Of a DNA stretch of 64,000 nucleotides, positions 63,248-64,000 are shown in pieces. Both the position numbers and the translations under genes were made by a program. The stretch comes from Limnoglobus roseus (lineage in GTDB: Bacteria; Planctomycetota; Planctomycetia; Gemmatales; Gemmataceae). Position 1 is the stretch's first letter. The number at the start of each line of letters is the position of its first letter. Under the pieces are notes generated by a model, which saw only the letters and a list, made by a program, of their open reading frames with translations, was not told the origin of the DNA and did no database searches. The stretch is taken from assembly GCF_008254045.1 (NCBI RefSeq), contig NZ_CP042425.1:2418001-2482000 (forward strand). Reading direction: 5' to 3'.

Positions 63248-64000
63248 TCAATCGTCGTCGTCATCGTCCTTCTTGTCCTTCTTCGGCTTCACCGGGACGA
63301 AGAACGCCGCCCGCACCGGGGCCGGCATCCGGCTGTTCGCCCCCTTCACCGACTTCCAGATGATGTCGTTGAACTGCAGGTCGTCGGCTTGGTCCTCTTT
63401 CGCGAGGTTCAGCTTCTGCGATAAGGCCGCGCCGACCGCCCCCGGCTTGTTCAGGGCCTTAATGTCCACCTTCGCCTGGGCGTGCGTGTAGGGGGTGAAG
63501 TCCGGCGTCGCCGAGAACGAGTGGTACATCGGCCGGGCGGCCGCGTCGAACTGGCTCATCGGCTTCAGGCCGAGGATCAGTTCCATCGTCCGCAACAAAC
63601 TACTGGTCGAGTACATGGTCGAGTCCACGAACTTCCGCTTCGTGTACGGCGAAATCACCAGCGCCTCGACGCGGTGGGCGTCCACGTGGTCAGGGCCGTT
63701 CTGGGCGTCGTCTTCGATCACGAAGATGGCCGTCTCCTTCCAGAACTTCGACTTGCTCACCGCCTCGACGATGCGACCGAGGGCCAGGTCGTTGTCGGCC
63801 ACCATCGCGCTCGGCGTCGGCTTGCCGACCCGCGTGCCGGCCGTGTGGTCGTTCGGCAGCTTGATGATCGTGAGTCGCGGGAACGTGCCCTCCTTCTCGA
63901 AGCGGGCGAGTTCTTCGATGAACCGATCGGCCCGAGCCTGGTCGGTCACGTCCAGATCGTAGCTGCGGAACTTCGGGTCGAAGTGGCCTTCGAGCGCCTT
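63248..64000 (-). CDS. Phosphoesterase-family protein, C-terminal part (runs off the window)
   Basis: Open to the window edge; the first codons are KALEGHFDPKFRSYDLDVTD. The alkaline-phosphatase/phosphoesterase-type fold shows in PRLTIIKLPNDHTAGTRVGK, NDLALGRIVEAVSKSKFWKE, AIFVIEDDAQNGPDHVDAHR and RVEALVISPYTKRKFVDSTM, near identical in layout to phosphatidylinositol-type phosphoesterases attached to beta-propellers in planctomycetes. Ends with a lysine/aspartate tail (KKDKKDDDDDD). Probably an exported hydrolase; substrate unknown. Confidence 0.85.
   Translation of the reverse strand, partial: KALEGHFDPKFRSYDLDVTDQARADRFIEELARFEKEGTFPRLTIIKLPNDHTAGTRVGKPTPSAMVADNDLALGRIVEAVSKSKFWKETAIFVIEDDAQNGPDHVDAHRVEALVISPYTKRKFVDSTMYSTSSLLRTMELILGLKPMSQFDAAARPMYHSFSATPDFTPYTHAQAKVDIKALNKPGAVGAALSQKLNLAKEDQADDLQFNDIIWKSVKGANSRMPAPVRAAFFVPVKPKKDKKDDDDDD

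Overview
The window is GC-rich bacterial chromosome from a planctomycete, most likely a member of the Gemmataceae. The evidence is the combination of two DUF1559 pseudopilin-like proteins, a DUF1549/DUF1553 cytochrome-type protein, a DUF1501 protein, DUF4058, two Hanks-type kinases with C-terminal membrane or TPR modules, a very large repeat protein with an LEGRDVP motif near its N-terminus, and proline/alanine-rich extensions on conserved informational proteins.

Layout. 1-4466 (minus strand): the N-terminal part of a giant surface protein built from five near-identical 182-residue repeats. 5.2-20.5 kb: an accessory island ending at a tRNA-Arg(ACG) gene, with a tyrosine recombinase and an excisionase-like protein at the tRNA end. 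The island carries a Mrr-like-nuclease/NACHT STAND defence gene split by an IS3-family element, fragments of type I restriction hsdR on both sides of it, two paralogous zinc-ribbon proteins, a Rep-like gene and two decayed copies of the same gene's 3' end, and several small unknown genes. It looks like a site where related elements integrated repeatedly and decayed. 20.5-42.3 kb: housekeeping and metabolic genes (glgC; oleC-oleD with a convergent glycosyltransferase; a kinase; membrane proteins including a CPBP protease; accC-accB with an Xaa-Pro peptidase; a siroheme-type dehydrogenase, HemX-like protein and hemA; apt; hisI). 42.4-45.0 kb: rplK-rplA-rplJ-rplL. 45.1-51.8 kb: MFS exporter, DUF1501 protein, a dead REP-associated tyrosine transposase inside its inverted REP sequences, a lipoprotein and a second kinase. 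52.1-56.3 kb: tRNA-Thr, tRNA-Tyr, tRNA-Gly, tRNA-Thr, tuf, tRNA-Trp, secE, nusG. 56.7-64.0 kb: pseudopilin, TPR-like protein, DUF1549/1553 protein and the C-terminal part of a phosphoesterase-family protein.

How it fits together. The tRNA-tuf-secE-nusG block and rplKAJL are the two halves of the classical translation/transcription cluster, but here they are about 8 kb apart in reversed order, and rpoBC is not next to rplL. NusG and L1 carry low-complexity N-terminal tails, SecE has a multi-pass N-terminal extension, and EF-Tu has an unusual switch I and G5 region. Intergenic spaces hold a striking number of long, nearly perfect palindromes. The most interesting area is the island: the interrupted nuclease-NACHT gene and the triplicated Rep 3' end with its conserved noncoding tail are the best candidates for undescribed biology.
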